Shown here: piece after piece, positions 18,936-28,016 of the stretch
Numbering within the stretch: position 1 is the stretch's first letter
How the letters are laid out: every line of letters starts with the position of its first letter
DNA from: Gammaproteobacteria bacterium
Lineage (GTDB): Bacteria > Pseudomonadota > Gammaproteobacteria > Arenicellales > JAANXG01
Reading direction: 5' to 3'
DNA length: 50,000 nt
Assembly: GCA_024638505.1 (NCBI GenBank)
Contig: JAHEKE010000005.1
Span: 93,910 to 143,909 of the forward strand
Notes under the pieces: model-generated
Database searches by the model: none
Told to the model about the DNA's origin: nothing
The model's input: only the letters and a program-made list of their open reading frames with translations
Program-made: the position numbers and the translations under genes

Positions 18936-20405
18936 ATGAGCACCACAAGTGAATCCTTGAGCGCGCGAACCGCTGACGCGGTCGACTATTCAGCGCTGAT
19001 TCCTAACAACGTCGAACTCAATTCCGACCGCGCATTGAAGCGCGCGCTGGAAAGATGGCAACCGAATTTTCTGGGCTGGTGGAAAGAAATGGGTCCGGAC
19101 GGTTTTCAGGAAAACCAGGTTTACCTGCGCACGGCAGTCGGTGTAGACAAAGCCGGCTGGGCCAAGTTTGATTACGTCAAAATGCCGGAGTATCGCTGGG
19201 GTATCCTGCTCGCCCCGAAAGAGGAAAATCGAACCATCGCTTTCGGCAAACATAAGGGCGAGCCCGTGTGGCAAGAGGTTCCGGGTGAGTATCGGGCAAT
19301 GTTGCGCCGCTTGATCGTGATTCAGGGCGATACCGAGCCGGCGTCAGTAGAACAGCAGCGTTATTTGGGGAAGACGGCTCCTTCTTTGTATGACATGAGG
19401 AATCTGTTCCAGGTGAACGTGGAAGAGGGCCGTCACCTGTGGGCCATGGTGTACCTGTTGCAGAAGTACTTCGGCAGGGATGGACGTGAGGAAGCGGAGG
19501 AGTTACTGCAACGGCGATCCGGCAATGCCGACAGCCCGCGTATTTTAGGCGCGTTCAACGAAAAAACGCCCGACTGGTTATCTTTATTTATGTTTACCCA
19601 GTTTACTGACCGGGACGGAAAGATGCAGCTGGAGTCGCTGGCGCAATCCGGATTCGATCCGCTGTCTCGGACCTGCCGCTTTATGTTGATGGAAGAGTCG
19701 TTTCATATGTTCACGGGCCAGACCGGGGTCGCGCGCACTATAGAGCAAACCTGTGCCAGCATGAATGAAGCAGGCATAACGGACCCCTGCGACGTGGAAG
19801 CGGTTCGCGCCCTGGGCGTGATCGATCTGCCCACCATTCAGCGCAAGGCGAATTTTCACATGTCCGTCTCGCGTGACTTGTTTGGTGCCGAGGTCTCAAC
19901 CAACGCTGCCAACGCTTTTAACGCAGGCGTAAAAGGCAGGTTTCATGAGACGCAGATAGAAGACGACCACCAGCTGACCAACGATACTTACCCGGTATTG
20001 CGCCATAAGGATGGTGCTTTCGTTAAGCAGGACGTCCCTGCGTTGAGCGCGATCAACGCACGCCTGTTGGATGACTATATCAATGACTGTCAGCGCGGTA
20101 TAGACCGCTGGAACAAAGTCATCGAGAAAGCGAACATCGATTTTACGATCAAGCAACCGCACAAGGCATTTAATCGGCGTATAGGTGAATTTGCTGATCT
20201 ACACGTTTCGACTGATGGTGAAGTCATGGACGCGCAAACCTGGACCGATCGCCAATACGAATGGCTGCCGACCGAGGCAGATTTGAAATTTCTGGTGGAT
20301 CTGATGCATCCGGTGACCGCGCCGGGCGAGTTCGCCTCATGGATTGCCCCGCCAAAAGTAGGCGTCAATCAGCAGCCCGGCGATTTCGAGTACGTCAGGA
20401 TATAG
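18936..20405 (+). CDS. boxB: Benzoyl-CoA 2,3-epoxidase, oxygenase component BoxB
   Basis: Di-iron monooxygenase that epoxidises the aromatic ring of benzoyl-CoA. Counting from the ATG at 18936 (GGAG at 18923-18926 gives good spacing), the protein has 489 residues. Six candidate iron ligands, Glu134, Glu164, His167, Asp225, Glu254 and His257, have exactly the relative spacing I recall for the structurally known BoxB (120, 150, 153, 211, 240, 243). The relevant segments are EEGRH and EESFHMF. The enzyme should therefore be catalytically competent. Its reductase BoxA is not encoded in this window. Confidence 0.95.
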   Translation: MSTTSESLSARTADAVDYSALIPNNVELNSDRALKRALERWQPNFLGWWKEMGPDGFQENQVYLRTAVGVDKAGWAKFDYVKMPEYRWGILLAPKEENRTIAFGKHKGEPVWQEVPGEYRAMLRRLIVIQGDTEPASVEQQRYLGKTAPSLYDMRNLFQVNVEEGRHLWAMVYLLQKYFGRDGREEAEELLQRRSGNADSPRILGAFNEKTPDWLSLFMFTQFTDRDGKMQLESLAQSGFDPLSRTCRFMLMEESFHMFTGQTGVARTIEQTCASMNEAGITDPCDVEAVRALGVIDLPTIQRKANFHMSVSRDLFGAEVSTNAANAFNAGVKGRFHETQIEDDHQLTNDTYPVLRHKDGAFVKQDVPALSAINARLLDDYINDCQRGIDRWNKVIEKANIDFTIKQPHKAFNRRIGEFADLHVSTDGEVMDAQTWTDRQYEWLPTEADLKFLVDLMHPVTAPGEFASWIAPPKVGVNQQPGDFEYVRI

Positions 20406-20511
20406 GGGTTGCTCGATCAGGTTTAGTGTTCAAGGCGGGGCGTTGATTGCTGCTAAATCTGGCCGCTGACTGGACGTACCGCGGATCCACTGGATGCAGC
20501 GGGACAGAGAT

Positions 20512-20970
20512 ATGAGTGAACCCAAAGTCCCGTACAGAAACAGGCGCGTTCCCAAATGGAGTGAAACGGACGCCGCTCAGATCGTATACACCGTCAGGTT
20601 CGTTGACTATGCCATGGAGGCAATAGAAGGATGGTTTCGCCACGTCATGCGGCTCGACTGGTACAAAATGAACACTGAACTGGACATGGGAACGCCCTTT
20701 GTCAAGATCGAAATGGATATCAAGAGCCCGCTGACCCCGCATGATGAATTGGAGACGTGTGTGCTGGTTGAGCAATTGGGCCGCTCATCGCTGGTATTCA
20801 AAGTAGTCGGCCGGCGCAACGGGGATGAAATCAGCTTCGACTCTAAATTCGTTTGCTCTATGGTGCAGAAATCAACCATGCGGTCTATCAGTATTCCGCA
20901 GGAGCTGCGACAAAAGGTAGAGAAATACATGGCGGCGTGTGCCTCGGCGCATAAAACGAGCGACGACTGA
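20512..20970 (+). CDS. 4-hydroxybenzoyl-CoA thioesterase-like hotdog protein
   Basis: Acyl/aroyl-CoA thioesterase of 152 residues in the 4HBT hotdog family. The Asp20 segment ETDAAQIVYTVRFVDY aligns with the active-site aspartate region of the family. I chose the ATG at 20512 because GGGACAGAG precedes it; an in-frame ATG at 20494 is possible. It probably releases CoA from benzoyl-CoA or a shunt product when ring epoxidation lags, a role proposed for such genes in box clusters. It lies about 106 bp after boxB. Confidence 0.82.
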   Translation: MSEPKVPYRNRRVPKWSETDAAQIVYTVRFVDYAMEAIEGWFRHVMRLDWYKMNTELDMGTPFVKIEMDIKSPLTPHDELETCVLVEQLGRSSLVFKVVGRRNGDEISFDSKFVCSMVQKSTMRSISIPQELRQKVEKYMAACASAHKTSDD

Positions 20971-21007
20971 TGATGGCTCAAACCGCCGTTTGCAGGAGTT
21001 ACTAACG

Positions 21008-21916
21008 ATGGGTGCACAGCGACGCGCAGTCAAATCCTGCAACAGTAAACAATCAGCTGCCTGCAATACTGCCGAAGAGTGTATTGCGCAGATCGCACAT
21101 CGTATTAAAGACTGTCGCGTGCGGCTCGGACTGACCCGAAGACTGTTGTCCGTCCATTCTGGGATTTCTGAGCGCTATTTGTCTCAGATCGAAGCGGGCA
21201 AAGCGAACATTTCGGTTGCTCTGCTCTGGCGGATCACGCAGGCGATGGATGTTGATATGCACGAAGTCCTGCCCACCAGCAGCATTCGCGGTGAGTTATC
21301 ATCTCCGCTGTTTCACTTGATCAAGAATCTTAGTCCAAAACAGCAGGACCAGGCAGCCGGTTTGCTCGAGGCGCATTTGTCGCCGGTACCGCGGTCTAGG
21401 GGGGTGGCCTTAATTGGGCTGAGGGGTGCCGGGAAAAGTGAGCTGGGAAATCTCCTCGGTGACCATAGCGGCGTTCCCTTCGTTGATCTGGTGCAGGTAA
21501 TTGAGCAGCTCTCCGGCATGGAGGTGGGTGAGCTATTTGCGCTTGGTGGGCAGAGCGCTTACCGCAGATTCGAGCAGCAGGCGCTTGACCACGTGCTCAA
21601 ATCCTATAATAAGGCGATTGTGGAGACGGGCGGCAGCCTGGTTATGCAGCACGACACTTATCACAAGCTGTTGGCGCGCTATCATACTGTATGGATCAAA
21701 GCGAGCGCGGATGAGCACATGCAGCGGGTTATTGCGCAGGGTGATCTGCGTCCCATGCGAGGTAATGCGCGCGCCGCCATGGGTGATCTCAAAAGAATCC
21801 TGGCGGAGCGGCAAAAAGAATATCAAGCAGCGCACTTTACATTGGACACAACCGGGCGAAGCGTGCACAGTTGTTTGAGCGAGCTGGTGCAGGAGACATC
21901 TTCCTATCTGCAGTAA
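21008..21916 (+). CDS. boxR: Benzoyl-CoA-responsive regulator, XRE plus shikimate-kinase-like (BoxR/BzdR type)
   Basis: Transcription regulator of 302 residues. An N-terminal XRE-type helix-turn-helix (about 28-90, with RRLLSVHSGISERYLSQIEAG) is joined to a C-terminal shikimate-kinase-like domain (about 132-300) with Walker A GLRGAGKSE at 137-145. This two-domain architecture is that of BzdR and BoxR, repressors released by benzoyl-CoA. The start at 21008 is fixed by AGGAG at 20994-20998; an upstream GTG would overlap the thioesterase. The gene sits in the middle of the catabolic run rather than at its edge, which implies it is coexpressed with its targets. Confidence 0.92.
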   Translation: MGAQRRAVKSCNSKQSAACNTAEECIAQIAHRIKDCRVRLGLTRRLLSVHSGISERYLSQIEAGKANISVALLWRITQAMDVDMHEVLPTSSIRGELSSPLFHLIKNLSPKQQDQAAGLLEAHLSPVPRSRGVALIGLRGAGKSELGNLLGDHSGVPFVDLVQVIEQLSGMEVGELFALGGQSAYRRFEQQALDHVLKSYNKAIVETGGSLVMQHDTYHKLLARYHTVWIKASADEHMQRVIAQGDLRPMRGNARAAMGDLKRILAERQKEYQAAHFTLDTTGRSVHSCLSELVQETSSYLQ

Positions 21917-21973
21917 ACAGGATTTGCCGCCTGTCGATCGAGCTGACACTTAAATAAGAACAGCGGAAAATAA

Positions 21974-22765
21974 ATGAGTTACAAATTCATCCAGTTCTTT
22001 ATCGAACACGGCGTTGCTACGGTGAGATTCAATCGTCCCGAAAAACTGAATAGTTTCAACGTCGAGATGCTTGCGGAGTTTCGCAGCGCGCTGGCGGAAG
22101 TTGCGGCCGCGGCTGGGGTACGGTCTGTTTTGGTAACCGGAGCGGGGCGCGGCTTCTGCGCAGGGCAGGACCTGGCCGAACGCGTGGTCAACGGTCAGGT
22201 GGCGGCACCTAACCTAGCGGAATCGCTGGATAAGCGCTACAACCCCATTATTCGGGCAATGGTGTCGCTGCCAATTCCCGTGGTGTGCGCCGTCAACGGC
22301 GTGGCGGCGGGAGCTGGCGCCAACATCGCGCTTGCGGGTGATATCGTTGTGGCCACGCGGTCAGCCTCCTTTGTGCAGGCTTTCTGCAGGATCGGACTGA
22401 TTCCGGATGCAGGTGGAACCTGGCAGCTTCCGCGGCTGGTGGGTCGCTCGCGGGCAATGGCGCTGGCCATGCTGGGCGACAAGCTGAGCGCCGAGCAGGC
22501 CGAAAGGTGGGGTTTGATCTGGCGCGTGTACGATGATGAAAATTTCACTGCGGAAGCGATATCGCTCGCTCAAAGGCTTGCCGCTCAGCCAACCCTTGCC
22601 CTTGGCTTAATCAAGCAGGCGATCAATGCCAGCGCAACCCATACTCTGGACCAGCAGCTCGACCTGGAAAGAGATTTGCAGGGTAAAGCCTGTCGCAGTC
22701 GGGATTACAGGGAGGGTGTTCAGGCGTTCGTGGAAAAACGCCCGCCCAGGTTCAACGGAGAATGA
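21974..22765 (+). CDS. Enoyl-CoA hydratase/isomerase, PaaG-like
   Basis: Crotonase of 263 residues. The oxyanion-hole motifs are GFCAGQDL and NGVAAGAGANIAL, and the acidic residue in IGLIPDAGGTW corresponds to the catalytic aspartate of PaaG-type isomerases. In the box pathway a delta-3,delta-2 isomerase and hydratase must convert 3,4-dehydroadipyl-CoA to 3-hydroxyadipyl-CoA, and this gene is well placed to do the isomerisation. Whether it also hydrates is not decidable here. It follows boxR by 57 bp. Confidence 0.88.
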   Translation: MSYKFIQFFIEHGVATVRFNRPEKLNSFNVEMLAEFRSALAEVAAAAGVRSVLVTGAGRGFCAGQDLAERVVNGQVAAPNLAESLDKRYNPIIRAMVSLPIPVVCAVNGVAAGAGANIALAGDIVVATRSASFVQAFCRIGLIPDAGGTWQLPRLVGRSRAMALAMLGDKLSAEQAERWGLIWRVYDDENFTAEAISLAQRLAAQPTLALGLIKQAINASATHTLDQQLDLERDLQGKACRSRDYREGVQAFVEKRPPRFNGE

Positions 22766-22835
22766 TTGCTAAAACGGCGGGACGTTCGGCGCTATCCCAA
22801 AGCTCGGCACAGAATTATCCTATGCCGGTTACCTC

Positions 22836-22851
22836 CTGCTGTGGACAGCAG
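22836..22851 (+). terminator. Small hairpin between paaG-like and paaH-like genes
   Basis: A perfect 6-bp stem (CTGCTG / CAGCAG) with a 4-base loop is followed by CCTTTTAG, in the 130-bp gap. It might attenuate or terminate part of the transcription. The T-run is only four bases, so evidence is weak. Confidence 0.3.
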
Positions 22852-22895
22852 CCTTTTAGCGCACCCGCTCAACTTATCCGTTGCGGCGGTTGGTG

Positions 22896-24407
22896 ATGCA
22901 ACCAACCAGTCAAAAAATTGCGCTGATAGGTGCGGGTACGATGGGTGCCGGTATTGCCCAGGTTGCCGCCAGCGCTGGGCATCCAGTGATGGTATACGAT
23001 GAGGATGCAAACGCGGTTAACCTGGCGTTCGAGGCAATCCATTCCCGTTTGCAGCGGCGCGTCGAGCGCGGCCGCCTGCCGGCGCAGAAGCTGGAGCTGA
23101 TCGCTGCAAGATTGCAGCGCGCAGCCGAGTTGAAAGAATTCGCCGAAGCCAACCTTGTTATAGAGGCCGTTACTGAAAAGCTCGAGGTAAAGAAAAATAT
23201 TTTTAGCCGCCTGGAGTCGATATGTGCAGCGCACACCATATTCGCCACCAACACCTCCTCTTTGTCGATCACCGAGATCGCATCAGCGCTGAAGGATCCG
23301 AGTCGCCTGGTCGGCATGCATTTCTTCAATCCCGCGCCCGCCATGAAGTTGGTGGAGGTGATCAGCGGCCGGGAAACCTCCGCCGACGTTGCGCAGAGAG
23401 CAGGGCGTTTTGCTACCGACTGGGGCAAGCACTGCGTGTACGCGAAATCAACGCCGGGTTTTATCGTCAATCGGGTAGCTCGACCCTTTTATGCGGAAGC
23501 GCTGCGCCTGCTGCAGGAGCGGGCGAGTAACCCAGCGACGCTCGACGCCATTATGCGCGAAAGCGGTGGCTTTAAAATGGGACCGCTGGAGCTAATGGAT
23601 TTGATTGGGCACGATGTCAACTATGCGGTAACGAATTCAGTGTATGAAGCGTTTTATCAAGATGCTCGATTTAAGCCCAATCTGCTGCAAAAAGAATTAA
23701 TCGATGCAGGTCTTTTGGGTCGCAAGAGTGGGCGGGGATTTTACGACTATGCAAACAATGCCCATAATGAGTCGGTGCAGAACGTAGCGCCACAGCCGCC
23801 GCCACCGCATGTCCGCATTCATGGTGACTTAGGTGTAGCAGGCAAGCTGCCGGAGCTGCTCGCCGGCGCGGGCATCGCAATAGAACATTCTGCTGGCCAC
23901 GGATACATGCAGCTGGGTGATATCAGAGTTGCACTCACGGATGGCCGATCCGCGACCGCGCGGGCGAAAAGCGAGCAGGTAAATGAGCTGGTGCTGTTTG
24001 ACCTGGCCAGTGACTACGTCAGCTGCGAGCGCATTGCGCTATGCTGTGCGGATCAAAGCGAGCCAACCAGTATCGCGCGTGCGGCCGGGTTGTTTCAGGC
24101 TATTGCCAAATCGATCTCCGTCATAGACGACATTCCGGGTATGCTAGTTATGCGCACCGTGTGCATGCTGGCAAATGAGGGTGCGGACGCCGTATACCAG
24201 GGAGTCTGCAGCGTTGAGGCTGTTGATACCGCGATGCGCTACGCTACGGCGTACCCGTTGGGTCCATTGATCTGGGCGGATCAAATTGGTATCGATCGCT
24301 TGGTCACAACTTTACGCCACCTGCAGCAAAGTTACGGTGAAGAGCGCTATCGGCTATCACCGCTGTTGCTGCGTAAACACCATGCCGGCAGAACATTTTA
24401 TGATTGA
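22896..24407 (+). CDS. 3-hydroxyacyl-CoA dehydrogenase, PaaH-like
   Basis: NAD-dependent dehydrogenase of 503 residues, expected to oxidise 3-hydroxyadipyl-CoA to 3-oxoadipyl-CoA. The Rossmann motif GAGTMGAGIAQ starts near residue 11. The catalytic-histidine region reads GMHFFNPAPAMKLVEVI, then GFIVNRVARPFYAEALRLL. A second 3HCDH C-terminal-type domain fills residues about 390-503, as in PaaH/PaaC proteins. The ATG at 22896 is the most natural start, though the ribosome-binding site is poor and a TTG at 22881 is also in frame. The next gene begins 17 bp after its stop. Confidence 0.9.
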   Translation: MQPTSQKIALIGAGTMGAGIAQVAASAGHPVMVYDEDANAVNLAFEAIHSRLQRRVERGRLPAQKLELIAARLQRAAELKEFAEANLVIEAVTEKLEVKKNIFSRLESICAAHTIFATNTSSLSITEIASALKDPSRLVGMHFFNPAPAMKLVEVISGRETSADVAQRAGRFATDWGKHCVYAKSTPGFIVNRVARPFYAEALRLLQERASNPATLDAIMRESGGFKMGPLELMDLIGHDVNYAVTNSVYEAFYQDARFKPNLLQKELIDAGLLGRKSGRGFYDYANNAHNESVQNVAPQPPPPHVRIHGDLGVAGKLPELLAGAGIAIEHSAGHGYMQLGDIRVALTDGRSATARAKSEQVNELVLFDLASDYVSCERIALCCADQSEPTSIARAAGLFQAIAKSISVIDDIPGMLVMRTVCMLANEGADAVYQGVCSVEAVDTAMRYATAYPLGPLIWADQIGIDRLVTTLRHLQQSYGEERYRLSPLLLRKHHAGRTFYD

Positions 24408-24424
24408 AAATCCGCGGCTGAGTT

Positions 24425-25636
24425 TTGGCTGATCGAGACGCTTATATCTGTGATGCGGTGCGCACGCCTATCGGGCGCTACGGCGGTGCGCTCAGCTCGG
24501 TGCGCACCGATGACCTGGCCGCTGTGCCCATCAGAGCACTGAAGGAACGAAACCCGCAGGTAAACTGGGAGCAGGTGGACGACGCCATTCTCGGCTGTGC
24601 CAATCAGGCGGGAGAGGATAACCGCAACGTGGCGCGCATGGCGTTGCTGCTTGCGGGTCTACCCGAGTCCGTTCCAGGCGCTACCGTCAACCGTTTGTGC
24701 GGATCTGGCATGGAGGCCGTCGCCATCGCCGCGCGAGCGATCAAATCGGGCGAGGCCAATCTCGTTATTGCCGGTGGCGTAGAGTCCATGTCGCGCGCAC
24801 CGCTGGTAATGGCCAAAGCGGAGACGGCATTCTCTCGCCGGGCCGAGATATTCGACAGCACCCTAGGATGGCGTTTCATCAATCCGGCGCTGGCTGCACG
24901 GTATGGTGTTGATTCCATGCCGGAAACCGCGGAGAACGTTGCGGAAGAGCACGGAATCAGTCGTCAGGATCAAGATCTGTTCGCGCTGCGCAGCCAGCAG
25001 CGCGCGGCCGCGGCCATGAAGCGGGGTTTTTTTGATCGGGAGATCGTGCCGGTGAGCATTCCCCGGCGCAAGGGCCAGCCGAAGCTGGTGGCACAGGACG
25101 AGCACCCCAGACCGGATACGAACCTTGAGGACCTGTCAAAGCTAGCAGCGCCTTTTCGCCATAACGGAACCGTTACTGCCGGCAACGCCTCAGGGATCAA
25201 TGACGGCTCGTGCGCTTTACTGCTGGCTTCACAATCAGCGGTAGATCAGTATGACCTGCAGCCCCGTGCCCGGGTAGTGCACACCGCGGCGGCAGGCGTT
25301 GCGCCGAGGGTCATGGGAATCGGCCCCGCTCCGGCCAGTCAAAAAGTTTTAACTGACGCTGGGCTTAAATTGGCGCAGATGGACACCATCGAGCTGAACG
25401 AAGCCTTCGCGGCACAGGGCATCGCCGTACTGCGACTCCTTGGGCTGGCTGACGACAGCGACCGGGTCAATCCTAATGGCGGGGCCATCGCCTTAGGTCA
25501 TCCGCTTGGAATGAGCGGGGCTCGACTGGTGGAGACAGCGGTGAATCACCTGGCCGAAAGCGGGGGCCGTTATGCATTGTGTACGATGTGCATCGGGGTT
25601 GGCCAGGGTATTGCCATGGTGCTGGAGCGCGTTTGA
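24425..25636 (+). CDS. 3-oxoadipyl-CoA thiolase
   Basis: Thiolase of 403 residues that would split 3-oxoadipyl-CoA into acetyl-CoA and succinyl-CoA, completing the box pathway. The catalytic residues are Cys92 in NRLCGSGMEA, the histidine in GGAIALGHPLGMSGAR, and the cysteine in TMCIGVGQG. The opening YICDAVRTPIGRYGG is characteristic of PcaF/PaaJ thiolases. The start appears to be TTG at 24425, since the conserved N-terminus begins within five codons and no ATG or GTG lies between it and the previous gene in this frame. The rare start may hold expression down. Confidence 0.93.
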   Translation: MADRDAYICDAVRTPIGRYGGALSSVRTDDLAAVPIRALKERNPQVNWEQVDDAILGCANQAGEDNRNVARMALLLAGLPESVPGATVNRLCGSGMEAVAIAARAIKSGEANLVIAGGVESMSRAPLVMAKAETAFSRRAEIFDSTLGWRFINPALAARYGVDSMPETAENVAEEHGISRQDQDLFALRSQQRAAAAMKRGFFDREIVPVSIPRRKGQPKLVAQDEHPRPDTNLEDLSKLAAPFRHNGTVTAGNASGINDGSCALLLASQSAVDQYDLQPRARVVHTAAAGVAPRVMGIGPAPASQKVLTDAGLKLAQMDTIELNEAFAAQGIAVLRLLGLADDSDRVNPNGGAIALGHPLGMSGARLVETAVNHLAESGGRYALCTMCIGVGQGIAMVLERV

Positions 25637-25760
25637 TTCGTACCGGACGTGGTTTGCCCCGGGCCTACGTATACATGACTGCCGAGAAAAAGGGTAAGAT
25701 GTAGCTATTAGAAGTCATAACAAGCAGCAAACAAACGTAGTTTTCCACAGGAGGAGAGTC

Positions 25761-26954
25761 GTGAATACATTGAAGAAGCTTCTAACCGGGTTTGTCTGGG
25801 CTTGCGCCACGCTGGGCTACACCGTGGCCAGCGCAGATTCAGTCAAAATCGGTTTTGTCACCACCTTAACGACGCCGGCCGGGGTGATCGGGCAGGACAT
25901 GGTCGATGCTGTGAACCTCGCGATAGAGGACATAGGTGGCAAGATGGGCGATTTGGACGTGGAGCTCATGGTTGAGGACGACGGTTTCAAACCCGAAATT
26001 GGCAAGCAGAAAACCGACAAACTGGTCAAGCAGGACGATGTAGATTTCGTCGCCGGTTTCATTTGGTCGCACGTGTTGCTCGCCTCACAGAAATCGGCCC
26101 TGGACGCCGGTAAGTTTCTGATCAGCTCCAATGCCGGCCCTTCGCAGCTCGCCGGAGAGCTGTGCCATGAAAACTTTTTCTCTACCTCCTGGCAGAACGA
26201 CCAGACCCCTATGGCGATGGGTGAAGTGCTGAACCAGCAGGGGGTAAAGTCCCTTTATATCATGGCACCTAACTATGCCGCCGGTAAAAATATGGTGGCG
26301 GGCGTCGAACGCACTTTCCAGGGGAAGGTGCTTGGTAAGGACATGACCAAGTGGGGTGCAGATGCCCAACTCGATTTCTCTGCAGAACTGGCCAAGGCTA
26401 AAGCCAGCGGTGCGGAGGGGATTTTTGTCTTTTATCCCGGTAAGGCGGGTGGCGCCTTTATCAAGCAGTACCAGCAGGCGGGCCTACAGGGACAGATACC
26501 TCTTTATTCCGTGTTTACCGTCGATTCCATCGCCCTGCCCAAACTGCAGGAAGCAAACATGGAGGGCGTGCTGGGCTCCCGCATGACCCAGTTCTGGGTG
26601 CCTGATTTGGATAATCCGCAAAACAAGAAATTTGTCTCCGGCTTCAAGAAAAAATATGGCCGATATCCGTCATTTTATGCGGCGCAGTCTTATGACACTA
26701 TCTTTTTGATTAAGCGCGCGGTGGAGGCGGTAAACGGTAATCTCGACGATAAGGACGGCATGCGCGCGGCGATGATGAAAGCGGATTTTCCGTCTGTTCG
26801 GGGCAAGTTCACTTACGGTAATAACCACATGCCAATCCAGAATTTCTATCTGCGCGAAGTTGTCAAGGATGAGGACGGGGTCTGGACCACTAAGACGGTG
26901 AGTACCGTATACGAAAATCATCAGGATACCTACGCCCAAGACTGTAAGATGTAA
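25761..26954 (+). CDS. HAAT-type ABC transporter substrate-binding protein 1
   Basis: Periplasmic binding protein of 397 residues of the leucine/isoleucine/valine-binding fold family. An N-terminal signal peptide (KK, hydrophobic core, then TVASA before DSVKIGF) indicates export. The start is GTG at 25761 behind a strong GGAGGAG site. Its place directly after the benzoyl-CoA pathway genes suggests an aromatic acid ligand such as benzoate or hydroxybenzoate, as in other HAAT systems of aromatic degraders (inference). The 124-bp upstream region has no clear -35/-10 pair. A hairpin separates it from the permease genes. Confidence 0.88.
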   Translation: MNTLKKLLTGFVWACATLGYTVASADSVKIGFVTTLTTPAGVIGQDMVDAVNLAIEDIGGKMGDLDVELMVEDDGFKPEIGKQKTDKLVKQDDVDFVAGFIWSHVLLASQKSALDAGKFLISSNAGPSQLAGELCHENFFSTSWQNDQTPMAMGEVLNQQGVKSLYIMAPNYAAGKNMVAGVERTFQGKVLGKDMTKWGADAQLDFSAELAKAKASGAEGIFVFYPGKAGGAFIKQYQQAGLQGQIPLYSVFTVDSIALPKLQEANMEGVLGSRMTQFWVPDLDNPQNKKFVSGFKKKYGRYPSFYAAQSYDTIFLIKRAVEAVNGNLDDKDGMRAAMMKADFPSVRGKFTYGNNHMPIQNFYLREVVKDEDGVWTTKTVSTVYENHQDTYAQDCKM

Positions 26955-26977
26955 AGCTTAAGATCGTGTTTCAAGGC

Positions 26978-27000
26978 TACGGCGGGAATCCCCCGCCGTA
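26978..27000 (+). repeat. Intercistronic hairpin after binding-protein gene
   Basis: A perfect 9-bp stem (TACGGCGGG with CCCGCCGTA) around a 5-base loop lies 24 bp after the stop codon. No T-tract follows, so it is more likely an mRNA-stabilising or partial-attenuation element than a full terminator. It would favour excess binding protein over membrane components. Confidence 0.65.
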
Positions 27001-27092
27001 TGCCGTATGGCCGGGACACGCCCCACATACCCGGTGAAACTGACGCATCCTTTACAGATTATAAAGTCTGACCCGGGAGAGCGAGCTGCTCG

Positions 27093-28016
27093 ATGGACTG
27101 GAATCTCTTACTCACACAGTTTCTAAACGGCCTGCAACTCGGGCTGCTGCTGTTTTTACTCGCGTCAGGGCTGACGCTGATCTTCGGCATCATGGACTTT
27201 ATCAATCTGGCTCATGGTTCTTTTTACATGGTGGGTGCATATTTCTGTGCGACGCTGACCCTGCTCACCGGTTCCTTTGTTCTCGCGCTGCTGATGTCAG
27301 TGGCCGGGGTGTTTGTCGTTGGTCTCGTTATCGAAGCGAGTATTGTCAGAAGACTTTATCAACATGACCACCTCGATCAGGTGCTGGTAACCTTCGGCCT
27401 GATCCTGTGTTTTGACACCTTGGTACACCTGATTTGGGGACCGGAAGGCATGGCCATTCCGCTGCCGCGACTCCTGGATGGCCAGATCACAGTTGGTTCA
27501 CTCGTTTTCCCCACCTACCGCGTCATCATTATCGTCAGCGGGTTGCTCGTTGCTATAGGTTTGTATGTGCTGGTGATGAAGACGCGCTTAGGTATGCTCA
27601 TTCGCGCCGGTGCGTCTAACCGGGTGATGGTGTCCGCGCTTGGGGTCAACATCAATCGGCTGTTCATGATCGTCTTTGCCTTGGGTGCCGCGCTGGCAGG
27701 ACTGTCCGGCCTGTTGATCGCGCCGATTACCGAAGCCAGCATTGGCATGGGTAATGAAATTATTATCCTGGCCTTTGTGGTGGTTATCGTCGGCGGTATC
27801 GGTTCGATAAAAGGCGCTTTTTTTTCTGCAGTGCTGATTGGGCTCATTGATACCATGGGCCGTTCTTACCTGGATGACTTTCTGAAGCTGTTTATGTCAA
27901 TTCAGAACGCCGAAACGGCGGCGCCGGCGCTCTCAGCCATGCTGATTTATATCTTGATGGCAGTTATTTTGGCAGTGCGACCGCAAGGTTTGTTCCCGCC
28001 TGCAGGTGCGAGGTAA
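27093..28016 (+). CDS. HAAT ABC transporter permease 1 (LivH type)
   Basis: Integral membrane permease of 307 residues with about eight hydrophobic segments. LivH-type signatures include LASGLTLIFGIMDFINLAHGSFYMVGAY near the N-terminus and the cytoplasmic coupling segment KTRLGMLIRAGASNRVMVSALGVNI. The carboxy terminus AVRPQGLFPPAG is typical. It pairs with the LivM-type permease that begins directly after its stop codon. Confidence 0.92.
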   Translation: MDWNLLLTQFLNGLQLGLLLFLLASGLTLIFGIMDFINLAHGSFYMVGAYFCATLTLLTGSFVLALLMSVAGVFVVGLVIEASIVRRLYQHDHLDQVLVTFGLILCFDTLVHLIWGPEGMAIPLPRLLDGQITVGSLVFPTYRVIIIVSGLLVAIGLYVLVMKTRLGMLIRAGASNRVMVSALGVNINRLFMIVFALGAALAGLSGLLIAPITEASIGMGNEIIILAFVVVIVGGIGSIKGAFFSAVLIGLIDTMGRSYLDDFLKLFMSIQNAETAAPALSAMLIYILMAVILAVRPQGLFPPAGAR

